Shown: positions 51,834 to 60,146 of the stretch, one piece after another
How positions within the stretch are numbered: position 1 is the stretch's first letter
Layout of the letters: each line of letters opens with the position of its first letter
From: an uncultured Burkholderiales bacterium
GTDB taxonomy: Bacteria > Pseudomonadota > Gammaproteobacteria > Burkholderiales > Burkholderiaceae_C
Assembly (NCBI GenBank): GCA_903932865.1
Contig: CAIZHQ010000016.1
Location: forward strand, 682,001 to 746,000
Direction of reading: 5' to 3'
DNA length: 64,000 nt
Notes under the pieces: model-generated
What the model was told of the DNA's origin: nothing
What the model saw: the letters and a program-made list of their open reading frames with translations, nothing else
The model's database searches: none
Position numbers and translations under genes: made by a program

Positions 51834-52777
51834 CGCCAGTCGATCACCATCTTCAAGCACTCGGGATCGCCAAAGGCCACCTCATAAGCGCGCTGGGCGT
51901 GATCGGATTTTTCAGTATGGGTGAGCAAGCCGTCCAGAGGCAGGGAGCCATCGTGGAACATGGCGACCACGGCATCGAGGTCGTGTTTTTTCCATTGCGC
52001 GGCGACACGCACCGTGGCTTCGCGCATGAAGGCGGGGGCGTAGGCAAAGGACAGGTCTTGTTTGTAAAAACCAGCCAACACCACTTCTCCACCAGGCGTC
52101 ATTTTGGCAATTACTTTGTTCAAAATGCTGGCGTCCCCGCTGACATCGCAAATACAGCGGTAGTCCTTGCGCACATCCTGGTCGGGGTGGATGACGTCGT
52201 AGCCGAGCGCGCCTTTTTGCCTGACCGTTTGGGTTTCCCAGACCACCGGTGCAGGCCGGCCTGCGGCCACCACCATGCGCGCCAAAAGTCGGCCCATGAT
52301 TCCGTGGCCAATGATGAGGTCGGGGTAGGCCAAAGGCATGGCTTCTCGGCCCACAGTGAACACATGGTGCGCTGTGGCAGCCAAGGCCAGCAGCACACCC
52401 TTGGCACCCAAGGCCGGGTCCAACTTAACGGCCCGTTCATGCGGCACCACCAATCGCTCACCCGAACCACCAAAAATGTTTTGCACCCCTTGGAATGCGT
52501 AAGAGCCGGGTAAAAACACCACGTCACCGACGGCCAAGCCCGAGACTTCGGCGCCTGTTTTTGCAATGGTGCCCACGGTTTCGTAGCCCGGCACTAAAGG
52601 GTAAGACAAGCCCGGAAAGGGCGGCATGGTGCCCTCCCACAGCAAGCGTTCGGTGCCGGTGCTGATGCCGCTGAACGACACCGCCACCTCCAGGTCGCGG
52701 GGGCCCATGGGGGCAAGTTCCAATTCACGAATGCTCAATGATTGGGGCGCTTCAAAAACAATGGCTTTGGCTTTCAT
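51830..52777 (-). CDS. bchC: BchC-like bacteriochlorophyllide dehydrogenase, paralogue 1
   Basis: A 315-residue MDR-fold protein of the BchC family: MKAKAIVFEAPQSLSIREL, FSGISTGTERLLWEGTMP, YPLVPGYETVGTI, PDLIIGHGIMGRLLARMVVA and GGEVVLAGFYKQDLSFAY. BchC oxidises the 3-hydroxyethyl group of a bacteriochlorophyllide to the 3-acetyl group. It is a second copy relative to the one at 56616 and is coupled by ATGA overlap with the LPOR gene. No PpsR-type site was found ahead of it, unlike the other copy. Whether it has the same substrate is inference. Confidence 0.88.
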
Positions 52778-52862
52778 GGGGGATATTTTGACGCACTTGA
52801 AAATTTTTTTGCAGTCATGATCATCTGCAGCCGCATGCATGAAACATGGGCACAAGACGGTT

Positions 52863-52876
52863 GTTGTCTGGACAAC
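52863..52876. promoter_or_regulatory. 14-bp dyad between the bchC copy and the hydrolase gene
   Basis: GTTGTC-TG-GACAAC, a perfect dyad in the divergent region ahead of minus-strand bchC (start 52777) and plus-strand hydrolase (start 53068). It is not of the TGT-N12-ACA type. Candidate operator; regulator unknown. Confidence 0.4.
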
Positions 52877-53067
52877 TTCGAGACTTTCGAGGTGGAACAC
52901 CTGAGCGGTCTGGCCTACCTCAGTCCAATCCCGCCTTTCAGTCTTGGCGTCACTCGGTCGCGAAGTTCACCGCACATTGGCGTCATTGCGCTGGCCACGA
53001 GCCCGTCAGTTGCCCAAGGTTTTGTTCACATAATGGGGCGTGAAAAGCAGATGGACAGGTTGGCAGC

Positions 53068-54003
53068 ATGACGATGAAATGGTTGTTTTTGGGGGCTCTG
53101 ATTTTGGCCGCCGTGGTGTTCGCATTCTGGGCGCCAGACATGTCCGCATCTGAGCTGGAGAAGCGTTATGCCAAGCCCTCGCTGGCGGTGCTTGAAGTCG
53201 ATGGTCTGAACATCCGTTACAAAGACACTGGGCCCAAGAGCGCGCCGGTGCTGTTGTTGTTGCATGGCTTTGGCTCGAGCTTGCAAACCTGGGACGATTG
53301 GGCTGCCCAGTTGGACAAGCATTACCGCGTCATCCGGCTCGATCTGCCCGGCTTCGGGTTAACGGGTCCCAGCCCGTTGAACGATTACTCCGAAGAAAAA
53401 GATTTGGCCACCTTGACCCATTTCGTGGACAAGCTGGGGATCGCCGAGCTGTCGGTCATTGGTCACTCCATGGGTGGCAAAATGGCTTGGACTTTTGCGG
53501 CCGCCCAAGGGCCACGCGTCAAGGCTTTGGTCTTGATGGCCCCTGACGGGTATCCACAAGCTCAAGACATGGGCTCCAAACCCTACGCCATGCCCGCTGT
53601 CATGGGTTTGATGAAGTTTTTCTTGCCCAAGTACTTGGTTCGAAAATCTCTGGAGCCTGCCTTTTTCGATGCCACAGCCTTGGATGGGAGCCTGGTTGAA
53701 CGCTACCACGACATGCTCAGAGCGCCGGGCGTTCGAGGGGCCATTTTGGCGCGCGGCCAACAGACGATTTACACCGATCCCGTGCCCCGTTTGAAAAAAA
53801 TCACGGCCCCGACATTGCTCCTTTGGGGGCAAGCGGATCTCATGATTCCCAGCAGCAACGCCCATAGCTATGCAGGTGTTTTGGCGGACTCTCAAACCGC
53901 GTTGCTGCCCCATCTGGGGCATTTGCTGCAAGAAGAGCAGTCGCACCTTGGTTTGGCCCACGTCACCCAATTTCTCAATAAAAATCTGCAATCACTGAAA
54001 TAA
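53068..54003 (+). CDS. Alpha/beta-hydrolase, probable membrane-anchored
   Basis: A 311-residue alpha/beta-hydrolase. An N-terminal hydrophobic anchor (WLFLGALILAAVVFAFWAP) comes first. The oxyanion segment is LLLLHGFGSSLQTWDDWA, the nucleophile elbow GHSMGGKMAW, the acid in LLLWGQADLMIPSSNAH and the His in LPHLGHLLQEEQ. It sits between the LPOR-bchC unit and crtE, inside the photosynthesis cluster, and a BchO-like role is conceivable but the sequence does not show it. Start 53068 or 53074. Confidence 0.8.
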   Translation: MTMKWLFLGALILAAVVFAFWAPDMSASELEKRYAKPSLAVLEVDGLNIRYKDTGPKSAPVLLLLHGFGSSLQTWDDWAAQLDKHYRVIRLDLPGFGLTGPSPLNDYSEEKDLATLTHFVDKLGIAELSVIGHSMGGKMAWTFAAAQGPRVKALVLMAPDGYPQAQDMGSKPYAMPAVMGLMKFFLPKYLVRKSLEPAFFDATALDGSLVERYHDMLRAPGVRGAILARGQQTIYTDPVPRLKKITAPTLLLWGQADLMIPSSNAHSYAGVLADSQTALLPHLGHLLQEEQSHLGLAHVTQFLNKNLQSLK

Positions 54004-54325
54004 ACGGCTGGGCAGGCCAATGCCAGAGCCCCGTCTCCAGGCTTGAAAAGCCCTGATGTCGTGCCATGCCCCAGCCTATTGGGGCAGCAGCGCTAGGCCA
54101 GCCACTGGCCAGCGCTACTTCAGGTCTGGTCAATCAGCCCCGTCTATTTTGCAAACGGCACCGACGTGGTAAGGGCGCAACGCATCAGTTGGGATGCACT
54201 TGTACCGCCCACCTGCCTGAAAAACATCCCCCAGCCCTGCGCAACGTGCGCTTGCGGGTCCAAGCGGCTTGTGCTGTCGGGCCGATTCGACGGCCCACGC
54301 CAGCCAAGTCCGGCACAAAGCCAAG

Positions 54326-54343
54326 TGTCAACATGTATTGACA
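54326..54343. promoter_or_regulatory. PpsR/CrtJ-type site 1 upstream of crtE
   Basis: TGTCAACATGTATTGACA: TGT-N12-ACA with the extended TGTCA-N8-TGACA form. Its right half forms the -35 box TTGACA (54338-54343) of the crtE promoter, so a bound repressor would block RNA polymerase. The site type is known for the PpsR/CrtJ repressor of purple bacteria. Confidence 0.82.
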
Positions 54344-54365
54344 ACTCCTTAAGTCTTGTTATATT
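54338..54365 (+). promoter_or_regulatory. crtE: Sigma70-like promoter of crtE
   Basis: TTGACA (54338-54343), 16-base spacer, TATATT (54360-54365). It overlaps PpsR-type site 1 and lies about 54 bases ahead of the chosen crtE start. It probably begins the crtE-crtF transcript that can read on into bchC and puf. Confidence 0.7.
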
Positions 54366-54377
54366 GACACTTGGGTA

Positions 54378-54395
54378 TGTCATATTTCATTGACA
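54378..54395. promoter_or_regulatory. PpsR/CrtJ-type site 2 upstream of crtE
   Basis: TGTCATATTTCATTGACA, a second full TGTCA-N8-TGACA element downstream of the -10 box, 34 bases after site 1. Repression would need cooperative binding at the two sites across the promoter. It lies over the upstream start candidate of crtE, which supports the later start at 54419. Confidence 0.8.
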
Positions 54396-54418
54396 GGCTC
54401 ATGAAACAAGGGGGATGT

Positions 54419-55348
54419 ATGGGTCTGATGACGCGAGCAGAAGAGGCGCTGGAGTTTCACTTCAACGCTGCGGCCGGGGTGGGGGCACCACCCAGGTTAC
54501 AGGCCGCCATGGCGCATGCCGTTTTCTCTGGCGGTGCACGGATCCGGCCTCAACTGTGTTTGGCCGTGGCGACCGCTTGTGGGGATGATGCCCCGGAATT
54601 GACCAATGCCGCCGCCGTGGCCTTGGAATTCATGCACTGCGCCTCGCTGGTGCACGACGACATGCCCATCTTTGACAATGCCGATATTCGGCGCGGCCAA
54701 CCCACGGTGCACAAGGCCTTCAACGAACCTTTGGCCTTGTTGGCTGGCGACGGCTTGATCGTGATGGCGTACCAAGTCTTGTTGCGGGCGGGACGCCAGC
54801 ACCCTGAGCGCTTGTTGGATTTGATGGACAACCTCTCGCGCGGCGTGGGTTTGCCTTACGGCATTGTGGCGGGACAGGCTTGGGAATGCGAAACCACCGC
54901 GGATTTGGCCCAATACCAACGTGCGAAAACAGGATCTCTGTTTGTCTCTGCCACCTGTGCTGGCGCCATTGCCAGCGGACATTCGCCTGAGCCTTGGGCA
55001 CCTTTGGGGGCTTTCTTGGGTGAGGCTTATCAGGTGGCCGATGACATTCGCGATGTGCTGGGCGACGTGGCCAGTTTGGGCAAGCCCGTAGGGCAAGACA
55101 CGCTCAATGAGCGCCCCAGTTCTGCCCAGGCTTTGGGTTTGGACGGCGCCATTCAGCACTTTGATGGGCTCATTGCACAAGCCTCCCAAGCCATTCCTGA
55201 TTGCTCATGCCGCGACATGCTCCGTCAATTGGTGATGCTGGAGTCCGAGCGTTTGGTGCCCAAGTCCATGTGCGAGAGCTATCGGAAAAAAGCTTTGAAC
55301 TTGCAGCGTCCCAAAGCAAAAAAATCATCCTCTGCCTTGACCCGTTAA
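54419..55348 (+). CDS. crtE: Geranylgeranyl diphosphate synthase CrtE
   Basis: A 309-residue polyprenyl synthase. The first Asp-rich motif is HDDMPIFDNADIRRGQPTVH, and the second is EAYQVADDIRDVLGD. VFSGGARIRPQLC near the N-terminus binds isopentenyl diphosphate. It makes geranylgeranyl diphosphate for carotenoids and for the bacteriochlorophyll tail. The start at 54419 follows AAGGGGGA; starts at 54401 and 54371 would overlap PpsR-type site 2 or the promoter region. First gene of the crtE-crtF-bchCXYZ-puf series. Confidence 0.9.
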   Translation: MGLMTRAEEALEFHFNAAAGVGAPPRLQAAMAHAVFSGGARIRPQLCLAVATACGDDAPELTNAAAVALEFMHCASLVHDDMPIFDNADIRRGQPTVHKAFNEPLALLAGDGLIVMAYQVLLRAGRQHPERLLDLMDNLSRGVGLPYGIVAGQAWECETTADLAQYQRAKTGSLFVSATCAGAIASGHSPEPWAPLGAFLGEAYQVADDIRDVLGDVASLGKPVGQDTLNERPSSAQALGLDGAIQHFDGLIAQASQAIPDCSCRDMLRQLVMLESERLVPKSMCESYRKKALNLQRPKAKKSSSALTR

Positions 55349-55366
55349 CCCTCACTCAAGCCTGCC

Positions 55367-56554
55367 ATGACTCAGCCTGCGGACATCACCCACACGCCTT
55401 ACGCTTTGCCTGACGTGACAACCTGGCGAGACCGTTTTCTCCAATGGCTGGAGCACTTGTATGCCAGCCCCAAGCTTTACCGATGGTCCTTGAGCAACCC
55501 CTTGACGCGTTGGGTCACGCGGCGGCGCACACAAAAGTTGTTTGACTTGATGTCGGGCTTTGTGTATTCGCAGGTTTTGCTGGGCTGCGTGCGCTTGGAT
55601 TTGTTCAAAATGCTGCAGCAAGCGCCGGCTGATCTCAAACAAATCGCGCTTCGCGTTGGCGTTCCCGAGCCCTTGTTGCAGCGCTTGTTGCTGTCGGCAG
55701 TGTCTTTGGGTTTGCTGGAGTTCAGAAGCCAGGCCCGTTTTGGATTGGGACCGCTGGGCGTGCCCTTGGCGATCCACCCCGGTATTGGCGCCATGATTGA
55801 ACACAACCACTTGCTCTACGGCGACATGCAAGATCCCTTGGGATTCTTGAAGAACGCTTGGCAGGGCGGCATGGCCGAATATTGGCCTTATGCGCACGAC
55901 GAACAGGCCGCTGACCGTGCAGCGCAAGACAAGTTCAGTCGGTATTCCGACTTGATGGCCGCATCGCAAGGTTTTGTGGTCCAAGAAATTTTGTCGTCCT
56001 ATGCTTTTGATGATCACCGCTGCGTGCTGGATGTGGGTGCAGGCAAGGGGCGGTTTGCCAGTGAATTGGCCAGACACGCGCCGCACTTGACACTCCAGTT
56101 GTTTGACTTGCCCCCTGTCTTGGACTTGGCCAAAGCCCATGTCAACGCACAGGGCTTGCTCGAGCGGATGCGCTTGTGTCCAGGCAGTTTCCTGCATGAC
56201 CCTTTGCCCCAAGGCGCCGACTTGGTGACCCTGGTTCGGGTGGCCCATGACCATCCCGATGAGGTGGTCAAACTTGTGCTCAAAAAAATCCACACCGCAC
56301 TGCCCGTAGGAGGCGTCTTGCTTTTGGCTGAGCCCATGGCCCAAACACAGTCAGGCGCACAGGATGGTTACACACAGTCGGATGCCTATTTCCACTTTTA
56401 CCTGTTGGCCATGGGGGCAGGTCGCCTGCGTACCCCAGAAGAGCTGATGCGATTGATGCAAGAGGCTGGATTCGCACAAATCGAGCGCGTTCCCAACACC
56501 ATGCCCATCCATGCGCAGATTCTCGTGGGGCGTAAACGTCAGTGTTTACCCTAG
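55367..56554 (+). CDS. crtF: Demethylspheroidene O-methyltransferase CrtF
   Basis: A 395-residue methyltransferase. An N-terminal dimerisation winged-helix domain (LMSGFVYSQVLLGCVRLDLF) is followed by the SAM-binding motif CVLDVGAGKGRFASEL and a C-terminal VLLLAEPMAQTQSGAQDGY and MRLMQEAGFAQIERV. CrtF methylates the tertiary hydroxyl of demethylspheroidene or related carotenoids. It follows crtE by 18 bases. Its presence points to a spheroidene-type carotenoid pathway. Confidence 0.9.
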   Translation: MTQPADITHTPYALPDVTTWRDRFLQWLEHLYASPKLYRWSLSNPLTRWVTRRRTQKLFDLMSGFVYSQVLLGCVRLDLFKMLQQAPADLKQIALRVGVPEPLLQRLLLSAVSLGLLEFRSQARFGLGPLGVPLAIHPGIGAMIEHNHLLYGDMQDPLGFLKNAWQGGMAEYWPYAHDEQAADRAAQDKFSRYSDLMAASQGFVVQEILSSYAFDDHRCVLDVGAGKGRFASELARHAPHLTLQLFDLPPVLDLAKAHVNAQGLLERMRLCPGSFLHDPLPQGADLVTLVRVAHDHPDEVVKLVLKKIHTALPVGGVLLLAEPMAQTQSGAQDGYTQSDAYFHFYLLAMGAGRLRTPEELMRLMQEAGFAQIERVPNTMPIHAQILVGRKRQCLP

Positions 56555-56568
56555 AATTTCTTCATTTA

Positions 56569-56586
56569 TGTAAATCTTGTTTGACA
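56569..56586. promoter_or_regulatory. PpsR/CrtJ-type site 1 upstream of bchC
   Basis: TGTAAATCTTGTTTGACA: TGT-N12-ACA. The right half TTGACA (56581-56586) doubles as the -35 box. It is spaced 8 bases from site 2, the spacing known at the CrtJ-controlled bchC promoter of Rhodobacter capsulatus. Confidence 0.82.
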
Positions 56587-56609
56587 CCAATCAGTGTAAG
56601 TCTAACAAT
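56581..56609 (+). promoter_or_regulatory. bchC: Candidate promoter of bchC (paralogue 2)
   Basis: TTGACA (56581-56586), then TAACAAT (56603-56609) after 16 bases; the -10 is weaker than consensus. Both elements lie inside the two TGT-N12-ACA sites, so repressor binding would cover the whole promoter. Located just before the bchC ATG at 56616, so any 5' untranslated region would be very short. Confidence 0.5.
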
Positions 56610-56612
56610 ACA
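56595..56612. promoter_or_regulatory. PpsR/CrtJ-type site 2 upstream of bchC
   Basis: TGTAAGTCTAACAATACA, TGT-N12-ACA, 8 bases after site 1 and three bases before the bchC start codon. The inner half-sites differ from TGACA but the outer triplets are exact. Confidence 0.75.
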
Positions 56613-56615
56613 GTC

Positions 56616-57569
56616 ATGAAATCAACCGCAGTCGTCTTTGACCAACCCAGACAGTTGTCCTTGCAGGCCTTGGCGCTGCCGCAGCTGCAAGCAGGTGAAG
56701 TAGAGGTCGCCGTGCAGTACAGCGGCATCAGCACTGGGACCGAGCGGATGTTGTGGGACGGCAGCATACCCGCATTCATGGGCGGCACCTATCCTCTGGT
56801 GCCCGGCTATGAGACCGTGGGTCAGGTGGTCAAAGCGCCAGTGGGCGCGAAACTCAAAGAAGGTCAAACGGTTTTCATTCCTGGTGCCAATTGTTTCACC
56901 GGCGTGAAAAGCTTGTTTGGGGGAGCGGCCTCTCGTTTGGTCGTGTCAGATCAAAAGATTTTCCCCATCGCTGACCAACAGGGGCCAGACGCTGTTTTGT
57001 TGGCGCTGGCGGCAACGGCTTACCACGCCGTCTCGGGTGGTGGTGGGCAAGAGCCCTTCACCCCGCCCGATTTGATCGTGGGTCATGGTGTGATGGGTCG
57101 TTTGCTGGCACGCCTGACAGTGGCTGCTGGTTTTGCCCCCCCCACGGTTTGGGAAACGCAGCCTGAGCGCACGCACGGTGCTGAAGGCTACTCCGTCGTT
57201 CGGCCAGAAGACGACGACCACAGAGCCTACCAAGCCATTTATGACGTCAGTGGGGACACCCAGCTGTTGGACACTTTGATCCAAAGAATTCGTCCTGGTG
57301 GTGAGTTGGTGTTGGCAGGTTTGTTCAATCAAAACTTGCACTTTTCGTCATCTCAAGCCGTTTTGCGCGAAGCCCGAATTCGCTTGTCCGGTGAATGGAG
57401 ACGTCCTGATTTGTTGGCGGTTAACCAGTTGGTCGACAACGGTCAACTGTCTCTCAACGGTTTGATCACGCATGTTCAAACCGCCGAATCTGCCACCGCT
57501 GCTTACGAAACAGCATTCGGTGATGTTGCTTGTCTAAAAATGGTCCTGGACTGGAGCGCCCACGCATGA
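56616..57569 (+). CDS. bchC: Bacteriochlorophyllide a dehydrogenase BchC, paralogue 2 (superoperon copy)
   Basis: A 317-residue BchC: MKSTAVVFDQPRQLSLQAL, YSGISTGTERMLWDGSIP, YPLVPGYETVGQVV, PDLIVGHGVMGRLLARLTVA and GGELVLAGLFNQNLHFSS. It converts the 3-hydroxyethyl group of the pigment precursor to 3-acetyl. It lies in the canonical bchC-bchX-bchY-bchZ order and overlaps bchX by ATGA. The start at 56616 is chosen as it gives the family N-terminus. It diverges from paralogue 1 throughout, for example WDGSIPAFMGG against WEGTMPPFPGL. Confidence 0.93.
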   Translation: MKSTAVVFDQPRQLSLQALALPQLQAGEVEVAVQYSGISTGTERMLWDGSIPAFMGGTYPLVPGYETVGQVVKAPVGAKLKEGQTVFIPGANCFTGVKSLFGGAASRLVVSDQKIFPIADQQGPDAVLLALAATAYHAVSGGGGQEPFTPPDLIVGHGVMGRLLARLTVAAGFAPPTVWETQPERTHGAEGYSVVRPEDDDHRAYQAIYDVSGDTQLLDTLIQRIRPGGELVLAGLFNQNLHFSSSQAVLREARIRLSGEWRRPDLLAVNQLVDNGQLSLNGLITHVQTAESATAAYETAFGDVACLKMVLDWSAHA

Positions 57570-58576
57570 AAACACACACCACGCCCGCCGAGCAAACGAT
57601 CCAATTTGTCGATCGCCTTCGCAGTGAGGCCGCTCAGAACCCAGAGCCCGTCAGCACCCAAGCGCCCACCAAAGAGACACAAATCATTGCCATTTACGGC
57701 AAAGGTGGTATCGGCAAAAGCTTCACCTTGGCCAATCTGAGTTACATGATGGCGCAGCAAGGTAAAAAGGTTTTGTTGATCGGATGCGACCCGAAAAGCG
57801 ATACCACCAGTTTGTTGTTCGGTGGCCGCGCCTGCCCCACCATCATTGAGACATCCTCCAAGAAAAAACTGGCGGGTGAAGCTGTGGCCATTGGCGATGT
57901 CTGCTTCAAGCGCGATGGCGTGTACGCCATGGAATTGGGTGGGCCTGAGGTCGGCCGCGGCTGCGGTGGACGCGGCATCATTCACGGGTTTGAGTTGTTA
58001 GAGAAGCTGGGGTTTCACGAGTGGGGCTTTGACTATGTGCTGCTTGACTTCTTGGGCGACGTGGTCTGCGGCGGCTTTGGTTTGCCCATTGCGCGCGACA
58101 TGTGCCAAAAAGTGATTGTGGTGGCCAGCAACGATTTGCAGTCACTGTATGTGGCCAACAACGTGTGCTCAGCGGTGGAGTATTTCCGCAAGCTCGGTGG
58201 CAATGTGGGTGTGGCCGGCATGGTGATCAACCGCGATGACGGCACGGGTGAGGCCGCCAACTTTGCCACCAAGGTGGGCATTCCAGTGCTGTCCACCATT
58301 CCTGCCAACGAAGACATTCGCAGAAAGAGCGCAAGCTACGAAATCATTGGACGCCCAGAATCCGTGTGGGGTCCGATGTTTGCCGAATTGGCCGCCAACG
58401 TGGCCACTTCGGTGCCGATCCGTCCGAACCCCATGACGCAAGACCAGCTGTTGGGCTTGTTTGCCGCGTCAGCCGTCGGTCGAGATGTGGTGCTGGAGCC
58501 AGCCACCCAATTTGACATGTGTGGCAAGACCGACACCAGCAAGCCCACGCTCGAAGTTGTGTACGACGAAGTTTGA
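57566..58576 (+). CDS. bchX: Chlorophyllide a reductase iron protein BchX
   Basis: A 336-residue nitrogenase-Fe-protein-like ATPase. The P-loop YGKGGIGKS (residues 44-52) follows a 40-residue N-terminal extension typical of BchX. The [4Fe-4S] Cys ligands are in VGRGCGGRGI and GDVVCGGFGLP. It delivers electrons with ATP hydrolysis to BchYZ for reduction of ring B. It begins inside the bchC stop (ATGA) and is followed four bases later by bchY. Confidence 0.95.
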   Translation: MKTHTTPAEQTIQFVDRLRSEAAQNPEPVSTQAPTKETQIIAIYGKGGIGKSFTLANLSYMMAQQGKKVLLIGCDPKSDTTSLLFGGRACPTIIETSSKKKLAGEAVAIGDVCFKRDGVYAMELGGPEVGRGCGGRGIIHGFELLEKLGFHEWGFDYVLLDFLGDVVCGGFGLPIARDMCQKVIVVASNDLQSLYVANNVCSAVEYFRKLGGNVGVAGMVINRDDGTGEAANFATKVGIPVLSTIPANEDIRRKSASYEIIGRPESVWGPMFAELAANVATSVPIRPNPMTQDQLLGLFAASAVGRDVVLEPATQFDMCGKTDTSKPTLEVVYDEV

Positions 58577-58580
58577 CACC

Positions 58581-60146
58581 ATGAGCAAAACGATTCCCAT
58601 CGTCCCCGCCTCGCAAGCGCCAGCGGGCATGAGCACCACCATTGAGGGTGATGGCATGGGCTGCCACTCGGGCGGCGAAAAGATGCTGGCGGCTGCCAAA
58701 GCCTCAGGCAAGTCTGAAGTGCTGGCGCAATATGCCAAGGACTATCCTGTGGACCCGAAAGCGGGCCCGCACGATCAACCGCAAAGCATGTGCCCTGCCT
58801 TTGGCTCTTTGCGCGTGGGCCTGCGCATGCGTCGCACGGCCACCATTTTGTCGGGTTCTGCTTGCTGCGTGTATGGCCTGACCTTCACCTCGCATTTCTA
58901 TGGCGCGCGGCGCAGTGTCGGCTACGTGCCATTCAATTCCGAGTCCTTGGTGACTGGAAAATTGTTCGAAGACATTCGCGAGTCTGTGTACGACCAGGCC
59001 GATCCCGAAAAATACGACGCCATTGTGATCATCAATTTGTGCGTACCCACAGCCAGTGGCGTGCCCTTGCAGTTGCTGCCCAAAGAGATCAATGGCGTTC
59101 GAATCATTGGTATCGATGTGCCAGGTTTTGGCGTACCCACGCACGCAGAAGCTAAAGATGTTTTGGCTGGCGCCATGCTGAAATATGCGCGCGAAGAAAT
59201 TTTGGCAGGCCCCGTTCAAGCGCCGCGCACAGGCCGCTCCGACAAGCCCACTATCACCATGGTTGGTGAAATGTTCCCTGCGGACCCCATGATCATCGGG
59301 CGCATGCTGGAACCGATGGGCCTTGCCGCCGGCCCTGTGGTGCCCACACGCGAATGGCGCGAACTCTATGCTGCGCTCGATTGCGCAGCGGTTGCGGCCA
59401 TCCACCCTTTTTATACCGCGAGCATCCGTGAATTTGAAGCGGCGGGGCGCCCCATTGTGGGTTCAGCCCCAGTCGGTCACGACGGCACAGAAGCTTGGTT
59501 GCAAGCCATTGGCAACGCGGCCAATGTGCCTCAAGCCAACATCGACATGGTCAAAAACATCATGTTGGGTGCCATCAAAGCCGGCTTGGCCAAGTCTCCC
59601 ATCAAGGGTCGCATCACGCTCAGTGGCTATGAAGGCTCTGAATTGTTGGTGGCGCGTTTGCTGGTGGAAAGCGGTGCCGATTTGCGCTATGTTGGCACGG
59701 CTTGCCCTCGCACACCATGGAGCGCATCGGATTGCGAATGGCTGCAAGCCCACGGTGTGCACGTTCAATACCGTTCATCGCTTGAACAAGACTTGGCCGC
59801 TATACACGAGTGGAAGCCCGATTTGGCAATTGGCACCACACCGGTGGTGCAAGCGGCCAAAGAGCTCAGCATTCCAAGCTTGTATTTCACTAACCTCATT
59901 TCTGCACGCCCTTTGATGGGGCCAGCGGGAGCGGGTTCTTTGGCGCAAGTGATCAATGGCGCCATTGCCAACAAGTTGCGCTTTGATGAAATGAAAGCCT
60001 TCTTTGGAGACACCGGTACCGGCCATGCAGCGGGCGTTTGGGAAGCCTCTCAGGGCGTGCCACAAAACCGCCCTGAGTTTGAGGCCGAAACGCGCAGACA
60101 GCTTGAGAAGCTGGCTAAAAAACGCAAAGCGGAGGCCATGATCTGA
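58581..60146 (+). CDS. bchY: Chlorophyllide a reductase subunit BchY
   Basis: A 521-residue nitrogenase MoFe-like subunit. Cluster Cys candidates are in [21 protein letters not shown] and [20 protein letters not shown]. The rest is the family Rossmann-like core ([33 protein letters not shown]). With BchZ it forms the catalytic part of chlorophyllide reductase, which makes the bacteriochlorin. The stop overlaps the bchZ ATG (TGATG), so translation is coupled. Confidence 0.94.
   Translation: MSKTIPIVPASQAPAGMSTTIEGDGMGCHSGGEKMLAAAKASGKSEVLAQYAKDYPVDPKAGPHDQPQSMCPAFGSLRVGLRMRRTATILSGSACCVYGLTFTSHFYGARRSVGYVPFNSESLVTGKLFEDIRESVYDQADPEKYDAIVIINLCVPTASGVPLQLLPKEINGVRIIGIDVPGFGVPTHAEAKDVLAGAMLKYAREEILAGPVQAPRTGRSDKPTITMVGEMFPADPMIIGRMLEPMGLAAGPVVPTREWRELYAALDCAAVAAIHPFYTASIREFEAAGRPIVGSAPVGHDGTEAWLQAIGNAANVPQANIDMVKNIMLGAIKAGLAKSPIKGRITLSGYEGSELLVARLLVESGADLRYVGTACPRTPWSASDCEWLQAHGVHVQYRSSLEQDLAAIHEWKPDLAIGTTPVVQAAKELSIPSLYFTNLISARPLMGPAGAGSLAQVINGAIANKLRFDEMKAFFGDTGTGHAAGVWEASQGVPQNRPEFEAETRRQLEKLAKKRKAEAMI

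Larger units (their letters stand above)
54004..54418. other. Regulatory region ahead of crtE (no gene seen)
   Basis: About 415 bases with no credible ORF. A short hairpin, GGCTT-GAA-AAGCC (about 54040-54052), follows the hydrolase gene and is not clearly a terminator. The right part holds two TGT-N12-ACA sites and a sigma70-like promoter for crtE, listed separately. The remainder (54060-54320) shows nothing I can support. Confidence 0.5.
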
